Assembly: GCA_022509025.1 (NCBI GenBank)
Contig: JAFLUB010000004.1
Coordinates: 1-64,000 of the forward strand
Source of the DNA: Oscillospiraceae bacterium
GTDB taxonomy: Bacteria > Bacillota > Clostridia > UBA1381
Reading direction: 5' to 3'
Length of the DNA: 64,000 bases
The position numbers and the translations under genes were made by a program. This document shows, piece by piece, positions 53,831 to 61,941 of this stretch. Position 1 is the stretch's first letter; each line of letters starts with the position of its first letter. Under the pieces are notes generated by a model that made no database searches, was not told where the DNA came from, and was given only the letters and a program-made list of their open reading frames with translations.

Positions 53831-54826
53831 ATGAAAATCAAAAAGATAGCAGTAATGGCTCTTGCGGGCGCAATGGCAGCAATGGCTCTTACAGGCTGCT
53901 CAGGAACAGGCACAGCAAAGAAGGACGCAAACACAGAGAAGTATAGCATAGGCTTGGTTCAGCTTGTACAGCATGAGGCGCTTGACGCGGCAACACAGGG
54001 CTTCCAGGATAAGCTTGTTGAGCTGCTCGGCGAGGAAAATGTTGAATTTGACCTCCAGAACGCTTCAGGCGACAGCGCAACATGCGCAACAATAGCAAAC
54101 CAGTTCGTTTCATCAGGAAAAGACCTGATTTTCGCTAACGCTACTCCTGCTCTGCAGGCTGCGGCTGCGGCTACATCTGATATTCCTATCTTGGGAACAT
54201 CTATCACAGACTATGCAACAGCGCTTGATATTGATAACTGGACAGGCGCAACAGGCAGAAACATCACAGGTACGGCAGACCTTGCTCCGCTTGCAGAGCA
54301 GGCAGCAATGTTCAAGGAGCTTCTTCCGGATGCTAAGAACATCGGTCTTATCTACTGCTCAAGCGAGGCTAACTCAAAGTATCAGGTTGATATCGTTAAA
54401 GAGGAATTAACAAAGCTTGGCTATACATGCACAGAGTATTCATTTGCTGATTCAAACGACGTTGCCGCTGTAGTAACAACAGCTGTAGGCGCAATGGACG
54501 CTCTCTATATCCCGACAGATAACACAGCCGCTGCTAACACAGAGATTATAGCTAACATCGCAAATCCTGCTAACATTCCTATCATTGCAAGTGAAGAGGG
54601 TATATGCAGAGGCTGCGGTATAGCAACACTTTCAATCTCATATTACGGTCTCGGTCAGGTTACAGGTGAGATGGCTTATGACGTTCTCGTAAACGGCGCT
54701 GACCCTGCAACAACAGAGGTTAAATATACAGATAAGCTTACAAAGATGTATATGAAGGATCGCGCAGAGGCGCTTGGTATCACAATTCCTGAAGGATACG
54801 AGGAGCTTGTGACTGAGGCTGAATAA
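53831..54826 (+). CDS. ABC importer substrate-binding lipoprotein (TrpX/BmpA-like, PF04392)
   Basis: 331 residues from the ATG at 53831 (AGAGGAAAAG upstream). A lipoprotein signal ends ALTGC (Cys about 20). The mature part opens YSIGLVQLVQHEALDAATQG, the signature of the ABC_sub_bind family, with ANATPALQAAAAATSDIPIL and LYIPTDNTAAANTEIIANIA. Relatives (TrpX) bind tryptophan or tyrosine. It is followed by a hairpin and then the permease and ATPase genes, the usual X-Y-Z order. Confidence 0.9.
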   Translation: MKIKKIAVMALAGAMAAMALTGCSGTGTAKKDANTEKYSIGLVQLVQHEALDAATQGFQDKLVELLGEENVEFDLQNASGDSATCATIANQFVSSGKDLIFANATPALQAAAAATSDIPILGTSITDYATALDIDNWTGATGRNITGTADLAPLAEQAAMFKELLPDAKNIGLIYCSSEANSKYQVDIVKEELTKLGYTCTEYSFADSNDVAAVVTTAVGAMDALYIPTDNTAAANTEIIANIANPANIPIIASEEGICRGCGIATLSISYYGLGQVTGEMAYDVLVNGADPATTEVKYTDKLTKMYMKDRAEALGITIPEGYEELVTEAE

Positions 54827-54852
54827 ACAGCCTATAAATAATAACTGAATTT

Positions 54853-54886
54853 AATTTGCAATGGAGTTTTTGCTCCATTGCAAATT
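54853..54886 (+). terminator. Intra-operon hairpin between binding protein and permease
   Basis: A 13-14-bp perfect stem (arm ATTTGCAATGGAG) with a 6-base loop and a weak T tail. Such hairpins let the binding protein be made in excess over the membrane parts by partial termination or by protecting the upstream mRNA. Confidence 0.7.
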
Positions 54887-54927
54887 TATCATTAAGGATA
54901 ATTTTGTAGCACGGAAGGAGAAAAACA

Positions 54928-55827
54928 ATGCTGAGCTTTTTTGCATCGATGCCCGGCGCGGTTGCCCAGGGTATAATCTGGGGTATTATGGCAATAGGCG
55001 TGTATATTACATTTCGTATACTTGACATTGCCGACCTCACGGTTGACGGTTCTATGGCAACCGGCGGCGCGACTATGGTCGTGTGTATGGCTGCCGGAAT
55101 GAATGCGGGAGTGGCTATGCTTATCGCGTTTGCCGCAGGTTGTGCCGCGGGATTAGTCACGGGAATTTTTCATACTAAATTCGGAATACCCGCAATATTA
55201 GCGGGAATACTTACACAGCTGATATTGTATTCGATAAACCTGCGTATTATGTCGCAAAAAGCGAATCTGCCGCTGTCTGTGGATAAGTATAATCTTCTGA
55301 TTTCGCTCCGTAATCTGCCGAATGCTATTTTAGTAAGCGTAATATTTGTGGTTGTGATAATCGCTGTCATGTACTGGTTCTTCGGAACTGAACTGGGTCA
55401 TTCACTCCGTGCAACAGGTTCCAACCAGAATATGGCGAGAGCAAACGGTATCAATACCGATACAAATAAAATAATCGGTCTTGTGCTTTCAAACGGAATG
55501 GTAGCGCTTTCAGGCGCGCTTTTAGCGCAGTATCAGGGCTTTGCCGATATTAACATGGGTCGCGGCGCGATTGTAATCGGACTTGCCGCCGTTATTATAG
55601 GCGAGGTGCTTCTGGGCAAGATATTCAAGAACTTTGCCTTAAGACTTTTAGCGGTAGTTATCGGCGGTATTATATACTATATTGTAATAACACTTGTACT
55701 TAAAGCAGGACTTAACGCTAACGACCTCAAGATGCTGTCAGCGCTTGTCGTTGCCGTATTCCTCGGTATTCCGTATTGGAAACGTAAAATTGCCGAACAA
55801 AGAACCGCAAAGGAGGTTGATGGCTGA
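54928..55827 (+). CDS. ABC importer permease (TrpY-like, BPD_transp_2)
   Basis: 299 residues, eight to nine membrane helices. Starts MLSFFASMPGAVAQGIIWGI with AAGGAG upstream. Family features: TFRILDIADLTVDGSMATGG, the conserved region just after the first helices, and SLRATGSNQNMARANGINTD, the cytoplasmic loop contacting the ATPase. It is the single permease type that works as a dimer. The stop overlaps the next start (TGATG). Confidence 0.92.
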   Translation: MLSFFASMPGAVAQGIIWGIMAIGVYITFRILDIADLTVDGSMATGGATMVVCMAAGMNAGVAMLIAFAAGCAAGLVTGIFHTKFGIPAILAGILTQLILYSINLRIMSQKANLPLSVDKYNLLISLRNLPNAILVSVIFVVVIIAVMYWFFGTELGHSLRATGSNQNMARANGINTDTNKIIGLVLSNGMVALSGALLAQYQGFADINMGRGAIVIGLAAVIIGEVLLGKIFKNFALRLLAVVIGGIIYYIVITLVLKAGLNANDLKMLSALVVAVFLGIPYWKRKIAEQRTAKEVDG

Positions 55828-56621
55828 TGTTAAAGATAAATAACATATATAAAACCTTCAATAAAGGTACTGTTAATGAAAAACGCGCTTTAAACGGTGT
55901 CAACCTTGAACTTCAGGAAGGCGATTTCGTTACTATAATCGGCGGTAACGGCGCAGGTAAATCAACGCTTCTTAACAGTATTTGCGGCGTGTTTCGCGTG
56001 GATAGCGGAAATATTGTTATAGACGGAGTTGACGTCACAAAGCTTCCTGAGCATAAAAGAGCAAAATATCTCGGACGCGTGTTCCAGGACCCTATGATGG
56101 GTACGGCGGCTGATATGTGGATTGAGGAAAATATGTCGCTGGCATACCGCCGCGGTAAGCCACGCGGACTCAAATGGGCGATTACCAATAAGGAGCGCGC
56201 TATATATAAGGAAATGCTGTCTCAGCTTGGATTAGGGCTTGAGGATAGACTTTCAACTAAGGTAAAACTTTTATCGGGCGGACAGCGTCAGGCTTTAACG
56301 CTTCTGATGGCTGTCATGCAGAAGCCTAAGCTCTTGCTTCTGGACGAGCACACAGCGGCTCTAGACCCGAAAACAGCGGAAACGGTGCTGAATTTGTCGG
56401 AGAAATTTATCGCTGAAAGTAACCTCACAGCGATGATGATTACGCATAATATGAAGGACGCGATAACTCACGGCAACAAGCTTATCATGATGCATGAGGG
56501 ACGCATTATTTACAGTGTGAGCGGTGAGGAAAAGAAATCGCTTACCGTTGATGATTTGCTTAAGAAGTTCGCTGACATAAGCGGCGAAGAATTTGCAAAC
56601 GACCGCGCTCTGCTTAATTAA
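55827..56621 (+). CDS. ABC importer ATP-binding protein (TrpZ-like)
   Basis: 264 residues. Walker A GGNGAGKSTL (about 39-48), Q-loop VFQDPMMGTA, signature LSGGQRQALTLLMA, Walker B LLLLDEHTAALDP, H-loop MITHNM. Complete and canonical. It starts inside the stop codon of the permease gene (one-base overlap), so the two are translationally coupled. Confidence 0.94.
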   Translation: MLKINNIYKTFNKGTVNEKRALNGVNLELQEGDFVTIIGGNGAGKSTLLNSICGVFRVDSGNIVIDGVDVTKLPEHKRAKYLGRVFQDPMMGTAADMWIEENMSLAYRRGKPRGLKWAITNKERAIYKEMLSQLGLGLEDRLSTKVKLLSGGQRQALTLLMAVMQKPKLLLLDEHTAALDPKTAETVLNLSEKFIAESNLTAMMITHNMKDAITHGNKLIMMHEGRIIYSVSGEEKKSLTVDDLLKKFADISGEEFANDRALLN

Positions 56622-56646
56622 GAATAATTTATATGAAATAAAAACG

Positions 56647-56941
56647 GTGCGGCAAAACAATGTGTTTTGCCGCACTCAGTGTGTAGACAAAGTCTACACA
56701 CTGAGCAGACGTTGACAAATTAGGTCAGATTTCACGAAAATGAGCCTGTCGGCGTACGTGGGTACGGTAAGGCTTATTTTCGTGAAAAGCGCATAACAGC
56801 GGTGTTTTTCGATAAAATACCGCTGTTAAATTTACTTAGTATAAAAAATACCTTGATATTGTAGATTGTGATATTGCGCGGTCTGGGCAATTTGTCGACA
56901 GTCTGGGTGCGGCAAAACAATGTGTTTTGCCGCACTTTTTT
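56647..56941. repeat. Palindrome-rich spacer flanked by two identical 29-bp palindromes
   Basis: GTGCGGCAAAACA-ATG-TGTTTTGCCGCAC occurs at 56647-56675 and again at 56907-56935, where a T-run makes it a terminator. Between them are CTCAGTGTGTAGAC-AAA-GTCTACACACTGAG (56675-56705), hairpin G (56731-56747 with 56770-56786, 17 bp, loop GGCGTACGTGGGTAC), and a 15-bp TAACAGCGGT stem (about 56794-56828). TTGACAAATT near 56712 and its reverse complement near 56890 are also paired. No gene is present in the gap. Confidence 0.85.
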
Positions 56942-57026
56942 AGTGTTTTTAAACCGTCACGTTGACACCATAATAAAAAGGAAACATCATACATAAGAAC
57001 GATACAGATAATTTTAGAAAAAAGTA

Positions 57027-57076
57027 TTGACAAATCATGTCTACCATGGTAGACTATATATGTCTACAAGCGTAGA
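57027..57076 (+). promoter_or_regulatory. blaI-blaR1 promoter with two BlaI-type operators
   Basis: TTGACA (57027-57032), a 17-base spacer, TAGACT (57050-57055). A perfect 16-bp palindrome GTCTACCATGGTAGAC (57039-57054) covers the spacer and -10; a second dyad TCTACAAGCGTAGA lies at 57063-57076. They resemble BlaI/MecI boxes (TACTACA...TGTAGTA), so the operon probably represses itself. Confidence 0.8.
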
Positions 57077-57101
57077 TAAACTATATATGGAGGTATTTTC
57101 A

Positions 57102-57479
57102 ATGTCGACAGAAAATATTAACATTGGTGAAGCGGAACTTGAAATAATGAAGGTTGTGTGGAAAGCAGACGAGCCGATAGGCTCAACGGCGATAGGTAAG
57201 GCTGTTGAGGATAAGGGCTGGAAACGTACTACGATTGCGACATTTCTTGCAAGACTTGTTGAAAAGGGTGCGTTATCTGCCGAAAGACAGGGTAAAGCGT
57301 GGTATTATACTCCGCTTATAACGGCAAAGGAATATAAAAAATCACAGGTCAAAAATCTTATCAAGAATTTGTTTGACGGCTCGGCGCAGAGTCTGGTTGC
57401 TTCTCTTTTCGAAGAGGAAGCATTTTCTGATAAGGATATAAAGGAATTGAGGGCAATTTTTGATAACAGGGAGGAATAA
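57102..57479 (+). CDS. blaI: BlaI/MecI/CopY-family repressor
   Basis: 125 residues from the ATG at 57102 (GGAGGT upstream; the longer frame crosses the operators). The winged helix (about 5-75) has the family opening INIGEAELEIMKVVWK and WKRTTIATFLARLVEKGALS, and the dimerisation and cleavage region follows (about 80-125). It pairs with the BlaR1-like protease 3 bases downstream, which would cleave or trigger cleavage of the repressor. Regulon members are not evident in the window; no beta-lactamase gene is adjacent. Confidence 0.92.
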   Translation: MSTENINIGEAELEIMKVVWKADEPIGSTAIGKAVEDKGWKRTTIATFLARLVEKGALSAERQGKAWYYTPLITAKEYKKSQVKNLIKNLFDGSAQSLVASLFEEEAFSDKDIKELRAIFDNREE

Positions 57480-57482
57480 ACT

Positions 57483-59402
57483 ATGCTTGGTGAAATATTA
57501 AAAGCATTGCTTATCACTTCTCTTGCCGGAACGTGCCTGACAGCAATTATTACTATTGCAAAACCGATTACAAAAAGGACTTTCGGTTATGCGTGGCATT
57601 ATTACATATGGCTTGCGGTACTTGCCGTAATGCTTTTGCCCGTTCGTTTTAATCTGCCGCAGAAGTCTGATACCGTACCTGTTGTGGCACAGCAAACAGT
57701 GCAGAATGTGCAGACGGTACAAACGGCGGATAATGTAATCCCAACTGTACAGACCGAGCCTGAAACGGATATTTGGCAAACTGGAACAGGTTTTGTGAAA
57801 GGAATAATTGACAACAGATTAAACATATTAGCGTATTTATGGCTTGTGGGAGCAATTACTCTGCTTCTGATTAACCTTATAGGCTATATAAGGCTGATAA
57901 TAAAAATGCGTAAAGATTCTGTTGTTGTTTCCTGTCCGCAAATTGCAGATTTCACACGCCGGAATGTCACTGCAAGGGTATGGGGAAATACAGCATCGCC
58001 GTTCATGACGGGAATATTCAGACCTACACTTGTAATGCCCGCAAGGGAGCTTACGGAGGAACAGCTAAATAATATTCTCCGCCACGAGATGACGCATTTT
58101 AAGCGCCACGATATTTTATATAAGTGGTTTGTAACGATTGTAAAGTGTCTGCATTGGTTTAACCCTGTTATATGGTATGTGTCAAAGCAGATTAATACAG
58201 AGTGCGAAATCTCGTGCGATATGGCGGTTACTCTTGCAATGAATAAGACGCAGGAAATGAGTTATATTGATACTGTTCTTGCCCTGCTGCCTACGGGAAA
58301 AACAAAACAAATTCCGCTCACTACACAAATGGCAAGCAGTAAAAGGGTATTGAAAAGGAGATTTGAAATGATTAGGAATAAAAGGAAAACAAGTAAATTT
58401 GTGTCGGTATTGTCGGTGGCAGTTGCGGTTGTAATGCTCGGTACAACAGTATTTGCAAGCGGTGTATTGTCCGACTTGGCTACGGAGGATTATACGATTG
58501 AAATTATAGACAATAACGGAAAAATTGATTTTGTCAATAAGCCGTTTATTGAAAACAGTGAGGTGTATGTTCCACTCAGGGAAACTTTGGAAAAGACAGG
58601 TACTATGGAGAACGAGGGCAGTAAAATTGAATGGAACGACGGAAAGCTAAATGTTTGCATTGTCGACAATACAGACAGTGATGCAACAATGTTTAATAGC
58701 TTCAATATGGAAATCGGTAAGTCCGAACTTGCTACAAACTACAATTCATATACTGTGCCGTACACTTTCAATAGTAAAGAAGATATAGCCGTATCAATTC
58801 GTGATTTTAATGATGTAGATACGGATAGTCTGAATTCAACGGATATTGATACGGATAATGTATCAGTATATGATGTAACAACCGCTGATGACGGTATCAC
58901 TTATAGCCTGAATCGGGCGGGTGTTTATGTGGGTATTGCAAAATACGATGTAACAACCGGCAGTATCACTCTTAGTCGAAAAGCTGACGTTGAGGGCAAT
59001 TATGTCAAATATACCATAAAAAATAAAGATGCGGATACGGACAGCCTGAATTCAACGGATAATGTATCAGTATATGATGTATCAATCGCTGATGATAGCA
59101 TCTCTTATAGTATAAATTCGGCGGCAGATATTGATACGGATAATGTATTAGTATATTATGATGTAGATATTGATAGCCAAAATTCAATAGATATTAATAC
59201 GGTAAATGTCGATATATCAAATCCACGCGCAATGGATAATGCTCCTGTTTTGATAAATTCGGTTACCTATATTCCTTATTCTTACCTCAATTCTATGTTA
59301 AACGGCGAAAAATACAGCATAAGCTACGATGTATATGATAAAAGCGGAAATTTGATTGATAAAAAAAGCACAGAAGCAATCATTGTAAATTTTGAAGAAT
59401 AA
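57483..59402 (+). CDS. BlaR1-like M56 metalloprotease with stalk-type extracellular sensor
   Basis: 639 residues. Membrane helices near 10-30, 38-55, 115-135 and 305-325. The cytoplasmic M56 protease has HEMTH (201-205) in RHEMTHFKRHD and a second helix with NTECEISCDMAVT. Outside, instead of the penicillin-binding domain of BlaR1/MecR1, there is a short stalk domain (about 345-400; EVYVPLRETLEKTGTM), then Asp/Ser/Asn-rich imperfect repeats (DTDSLNSTD, DTDNVSVYDV; about 440-585) and a last strand-rich module (LINSVTYIPYSYLNSML). The inducing signal is therefore unlikely to be a beta-lactam bound through an active-site serine; cell-wall stress or a surface polymer is possible. Confidence 0.85.
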   Translation: MLGEILKALLITSLAGTCLTAIITIAKPITKRTFGYAWHYYIWLAVLAVMLLPVRFNLPQKSDTVPVVAQQTVQNVQTVQTADNVIPTVQTEPETDIWQTGTGFVKGIIDNRLNILAYLWLVGAITLLLINLIGYIRLIIKMRKDSVVVSCPQIADFTRRNVTARVWGNTASPFMTGIFRPTLVMPARELTEEQLNNILRHEMTHFKRHDILYKWFVTIVKCLHWFNPVIWYVSKQINTECEISCDMAVTLAMNKTQEMSYIDTVLALLPTGKTKQIPLTTQMASSKRVLKRRFEMIRNKRKTSKFVSVLSVAVAVVMLGTTVFASGVLSDLATEDYTIEIIDNNGKIDFVNKPFIENSEVYVPLRETLEKTGTMENEGSKIEWNDGKLNVCIVDNTDSDATMFNSFNMEIGKSELATNYNSYTVPYTFNSKEDIAVSIRDFNDVDTDSLNSTDIDTDNVSVYDVTTADDGITYSLNRAGVYVGIAKYDVTTGSITLSRKADVEGNYVKYTIKNKDADTDSLNSTDNVSVYDVSIADDSISYSINSAADIDTDNVLVYYDVDIDSQNSIDINTVNVDISNPRAMDNAPVLINSVTYIPYSYLNSMLNGEKYSISYDVYDKSGNLIDKKSTEAIIVNFEE

Positions 59403-59424
59403 GGTAGTATTTACAAAGTAACGG

Positions 59425-59462
59425 ACAAGGCATAATGCGGGATTTCCCGCATTATGCCTTGT
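59425..59462. terminator. Terminator between convergent blaR1 and SASP genes
   Basis: A perfect 16-17-bp stem ACAAGGCATAATGCGGG-ATTT-CCCGCATTATGCCTTGT. Confidence 0.85.
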
Positions 59463-59526
59463 TTCGTCCGAGGGTATTGCGTTAAACAACACCCTATTTT
59501 CTGTATCGTTTGAATTTCTTATAATA

Positions 59527-59703
59527 TTACTTATGCTGATTTTCGTAGCTTTCAATCATTTTCTTTACCATCTGACCGCCGATTGAGCCAGCCTGCTTTG
59601 AGGTAAGTGAGCCGTTATAGCCCTGGTCGAGACTTACGCCGACTTCCTTTGCCGCTTCCATCTTGAATTGTTCCAATGCTGCTTTTCTAGTGTTCTTTGA
59701 CAT
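59527..59703 (-). CDS. Alpha/beta-type small acid-soluble spore protein
   Basis: 58 residues from the ATG at 59703 with AAAGGAGA upstream. The sequence holds the family core EVGVSLDQGYNGSLTSKQAG and SIGGQMVKKMIESYE, including the germination-protease site region near AAKEVGV. SASPs coat and protect spore DNA, so the organism very probably forms endospores. Expression is normally by sigma-G in the forespore. Confidence 0.95.
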   Translation of the reverse strand: MSKNTRKAALEQFKMEAAKEVGVSLDQGYNGSLTSKQAGSIGGQMVKKMIESYENQHK

Positions 59704-59792
59704 GATAATGTTCTCCTTTACATAAAGTTTTTTGAGTTGTTTACCCAAACATAATTTATGTAAATTTTCAAAATATAAACAGGTAATTTATG

Positions 59793-61823
59793 CTAATTCA
59801 TAACTATACCGGCATTTATAACCTTATCGGCGCGTTTTTTAAGTCCCTTGTATTTTTCGCTCGTAAGAAATGGGTCTTCCGAGAGAATTTCCTTTGCCGC
59901 CTGCTGCGAAACGGCAAGGATATCCCTGTCCTCAAACAGGTTTGCTATTTTCATTTCCGGCAGACCGTGCTGACGTGTTCCGAAAAAGTCACCGGGTCCG
60001 CGGAGCATTAAATCCTGTTCGCTTATATAAAATCCGTCGTTTGAAATACACATGGTTTCCATACGCTTTTTCGTAACCTCGTTATTGCCGTGAGCGAACA
60101 GTATGCAATATGCCTGGTCATTTCCTCTGCCGACGCGTCCGCGAAGCTGATGAAGCTGGGAAAGACCGAACCGCTCCGCGTTTTCAATCACCATGATATT
60201 CGCGTTCGGCACATTAACGCCCACCTCTATAACCGTTGTGGAAACAAGTATTTTAATATCGCCGCTGACAAATTCGTCCATGATACTTTCCTTGAGCTTC
60301 GGACGCATCTTGCCATGCATAAGACCTATCTTAAAATCAGGGAAAATTGTTTGCAGCTTTTGGGAGAGCATTTCGGCGTTCTGCAAATCGCTCTTTTCCG
60401 TTTCCTCAATAAGCGGACACACAATATACGCCTGCATACCGTTTCTTATATGCTTTTCAAGGAATGCAAAAATACGCTGTCTCATCTTTTCTCCCACGGC
60501 GTACGTTTTAACAGGCTTTCTGCCGGGCGGCAGCTCGTCTATTACCGAAATATCGAGGTCGCCGTAAAGAATAAGCGCGAGAGTTCTCGGTATCGGTGTA
60601 GCTGACATAATAAGTATATGCGGATTCGCGCCCTTTGCCGCAAGCTTCGCTCTTTGTTCCACTCCGAAACGGTGCTGCTCGTCTGCCACAACAAGAGCAA
60701 GATTATGAAACTCCACTTCCTTCTGAATTATCGCATGTGTGCCGACAACCACATCCGCCGCACCTGTGGAAATCATATCATATGCAAGACGCTTTTCCCG
60801 CACTTTCATGCTTCCCGTGAGCAGAACCACGTTTATGCCCATTCCTTTAAAAAATTCATCAAGCGTTTCCTTGTGCTGTGTGGCAAGAATTTCAGTCGGT
60901 GCCATCATTGCCGCCTGATGCCCGTTTTTCACAGCAGTATATATTGCCGCCGCCGCAACAGCCGTTTTACCGCTTCCGACGTCGCCCTGAACAAGACGGT
61001 TCATCATCTTTCCGCTTTTGCAGTCGGAAAGAATTTCATTGAGCGTTCGTTTCTGCGCGTTTGTGAGCGGGAACGGCAATGTTTTCACAAAATCACGTAC
61101 ACATAATATATCCTCAAATACCGCTCCGGAAAGCGCGGTGTTTTCCTCCCTGTGTCCGGAAAGAGCAAGCTGCAGAATGAGAAGCTCCTCAAAAACAAAT
61201 CTTTCCCGCGCTATATTATAGCTTTCAAAATCCTCGGGGAAATGTACATTTTTCATTGCGTAATTAAGCTCTGCAATGTTGTATTTACCGCGGATATCAG
61301 ACGGAATATATTCCTCCAGCCGACCCGCTTCCTTTATCGCAAGCTCCATTGACGATTGCAGAATTTTCTGCGTAAGACCCTCCGTAAGAGGGTACAGAGG
61401 AACAATCTTACCTGTAAATCGTTCATTACCCTTTTTTTCGTATACAGGGTTTATTATTTCCTTTTTACCCCTGTTTTTTGTAATCTTACCATAGAGGATA
61501 TACTCGTCACCTGTCATGAACTGACCTTTGACATAGCGGTTGTTGTACCAGACTACATTCAAAGCGCCCGTCTGGTCGCTTACTACCATTGTTGAGATAA
61601 GCATATTTTTCCTTACGCGCACATCCCTGACAGGCGAAAAAACGGTGACGCTAATGCACACCGTTTCTCCCTCAGCGCAGTCCGCGATTTCTTTCATTTC
61701 CGACCTGTCCTCATGTGAACGCGGGAAATAGTAAAGCAAATCCTCGACTGTGTTTATTCCTTTTTTACTGAATAGTTCGGCGCGTTTTTCACCCACGCCT
61801 TTTAAATAACGTATATCTTTCAT
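59793..61823 (-). CDS. recG: ATP-dependent DNA helicase RecG
   Basis: 676 residues, full length. N-terminal wedge/OB domain (about 1-210; YLKGVGEKRAELFSKKGI, DLLYYFPRSHEDRS), helicase motif I GDVGSGKTAVA, motif Ia APTEILATQH, motif II as DEQHRFGVEQR, motif III SATPIPRTLALILYGD, motif V ATTVIEVGVNVPNA, motif VI QLRGRVGRG. It regresses stalled replication forks and processes recombination intermediates. Gene order asp23-fakA-recG is typical of Firmicutes. Confidence 0.97.
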   Translation of the reverse strand: MKDIRYLKGVGEKRAELFSKKGINTVEDLLYYFPRSHEDRSEMKEIADCAEGETVCISVTVFSPVRDVRVRKNMLISTMVVSDQTGALNVVWYNNRYVKGQFMTGDEYILYGKITKNRGKKEIINPVYEKKGNERFTGKIVPLYPLTEGLTQKILQSSMELAIKEAGRLEEYIPSDIRGKYNIAELNYAMKNVHFPEDFESYNIARERFVFEELLILQLALSGHREENTALSGAVFEDILCVRDFVKTLPFPLTNAQKRTLNEILSDCKSGKMMNRLVQGDVGSGKTAVAAAAIYTAVKNGHQAAMMAPTEILATQHKETLDEFFKGMGINVVLLTGSMKVREKRLAYDMISTGAADVVVGTHAIIQKEVEFHNLALVVADEQHRFGVEQRAKLAAKGANPHILIMSATPIPRTLALILYGDLDISVIDELPPGRKPVKTYAVGEKMRQRIFAFLEKHIRNGMQAYIVCPLIEETEKSDLQNAEMLSQKLQTIFPDFKIGLMHGKMRPKLKESIMDEFVSGDIKILVSTTVIEVGVNVPNANIMVIENAERFGLSQLHQLRGRVGRGNDQAYCILFAHGNNEVTKKRMETMCISNDGFYISEQDLMLRGPGDFFGTRQHGLPEMKIANLFEDRDILAVSQQAAKEILSEDPFLTSEKYKGLKKRADKVINAGIVMN

Positions 61824-61840
61824 ATTACATCTTACCTGAC

Positions 61841-61941
61841 GCGGAGAATAAGCAAGCAGATTGCTCTTTTGAGGAACGCAGACGTATTGGTATACTTCAG
61901 GTTCCGATAAAGGGTGATATGCGCCGCTTATTGTTCGCGTT
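61841..61941 (-). repeat. 100-bp intercistronic repeat, copy A
   Basis: Nearly identical to copy B (39671-39771). The outer arms GCGGAGAATAAGC and GCTTATTGTTCGC can pair, the inner arms GAGGAAC/GTTCC pair, and the loop is GCAGACGTATTGGTATACTT. It fills the fakA-recG junction and overlaps the fakA stop codon. Confidence 0.88.
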
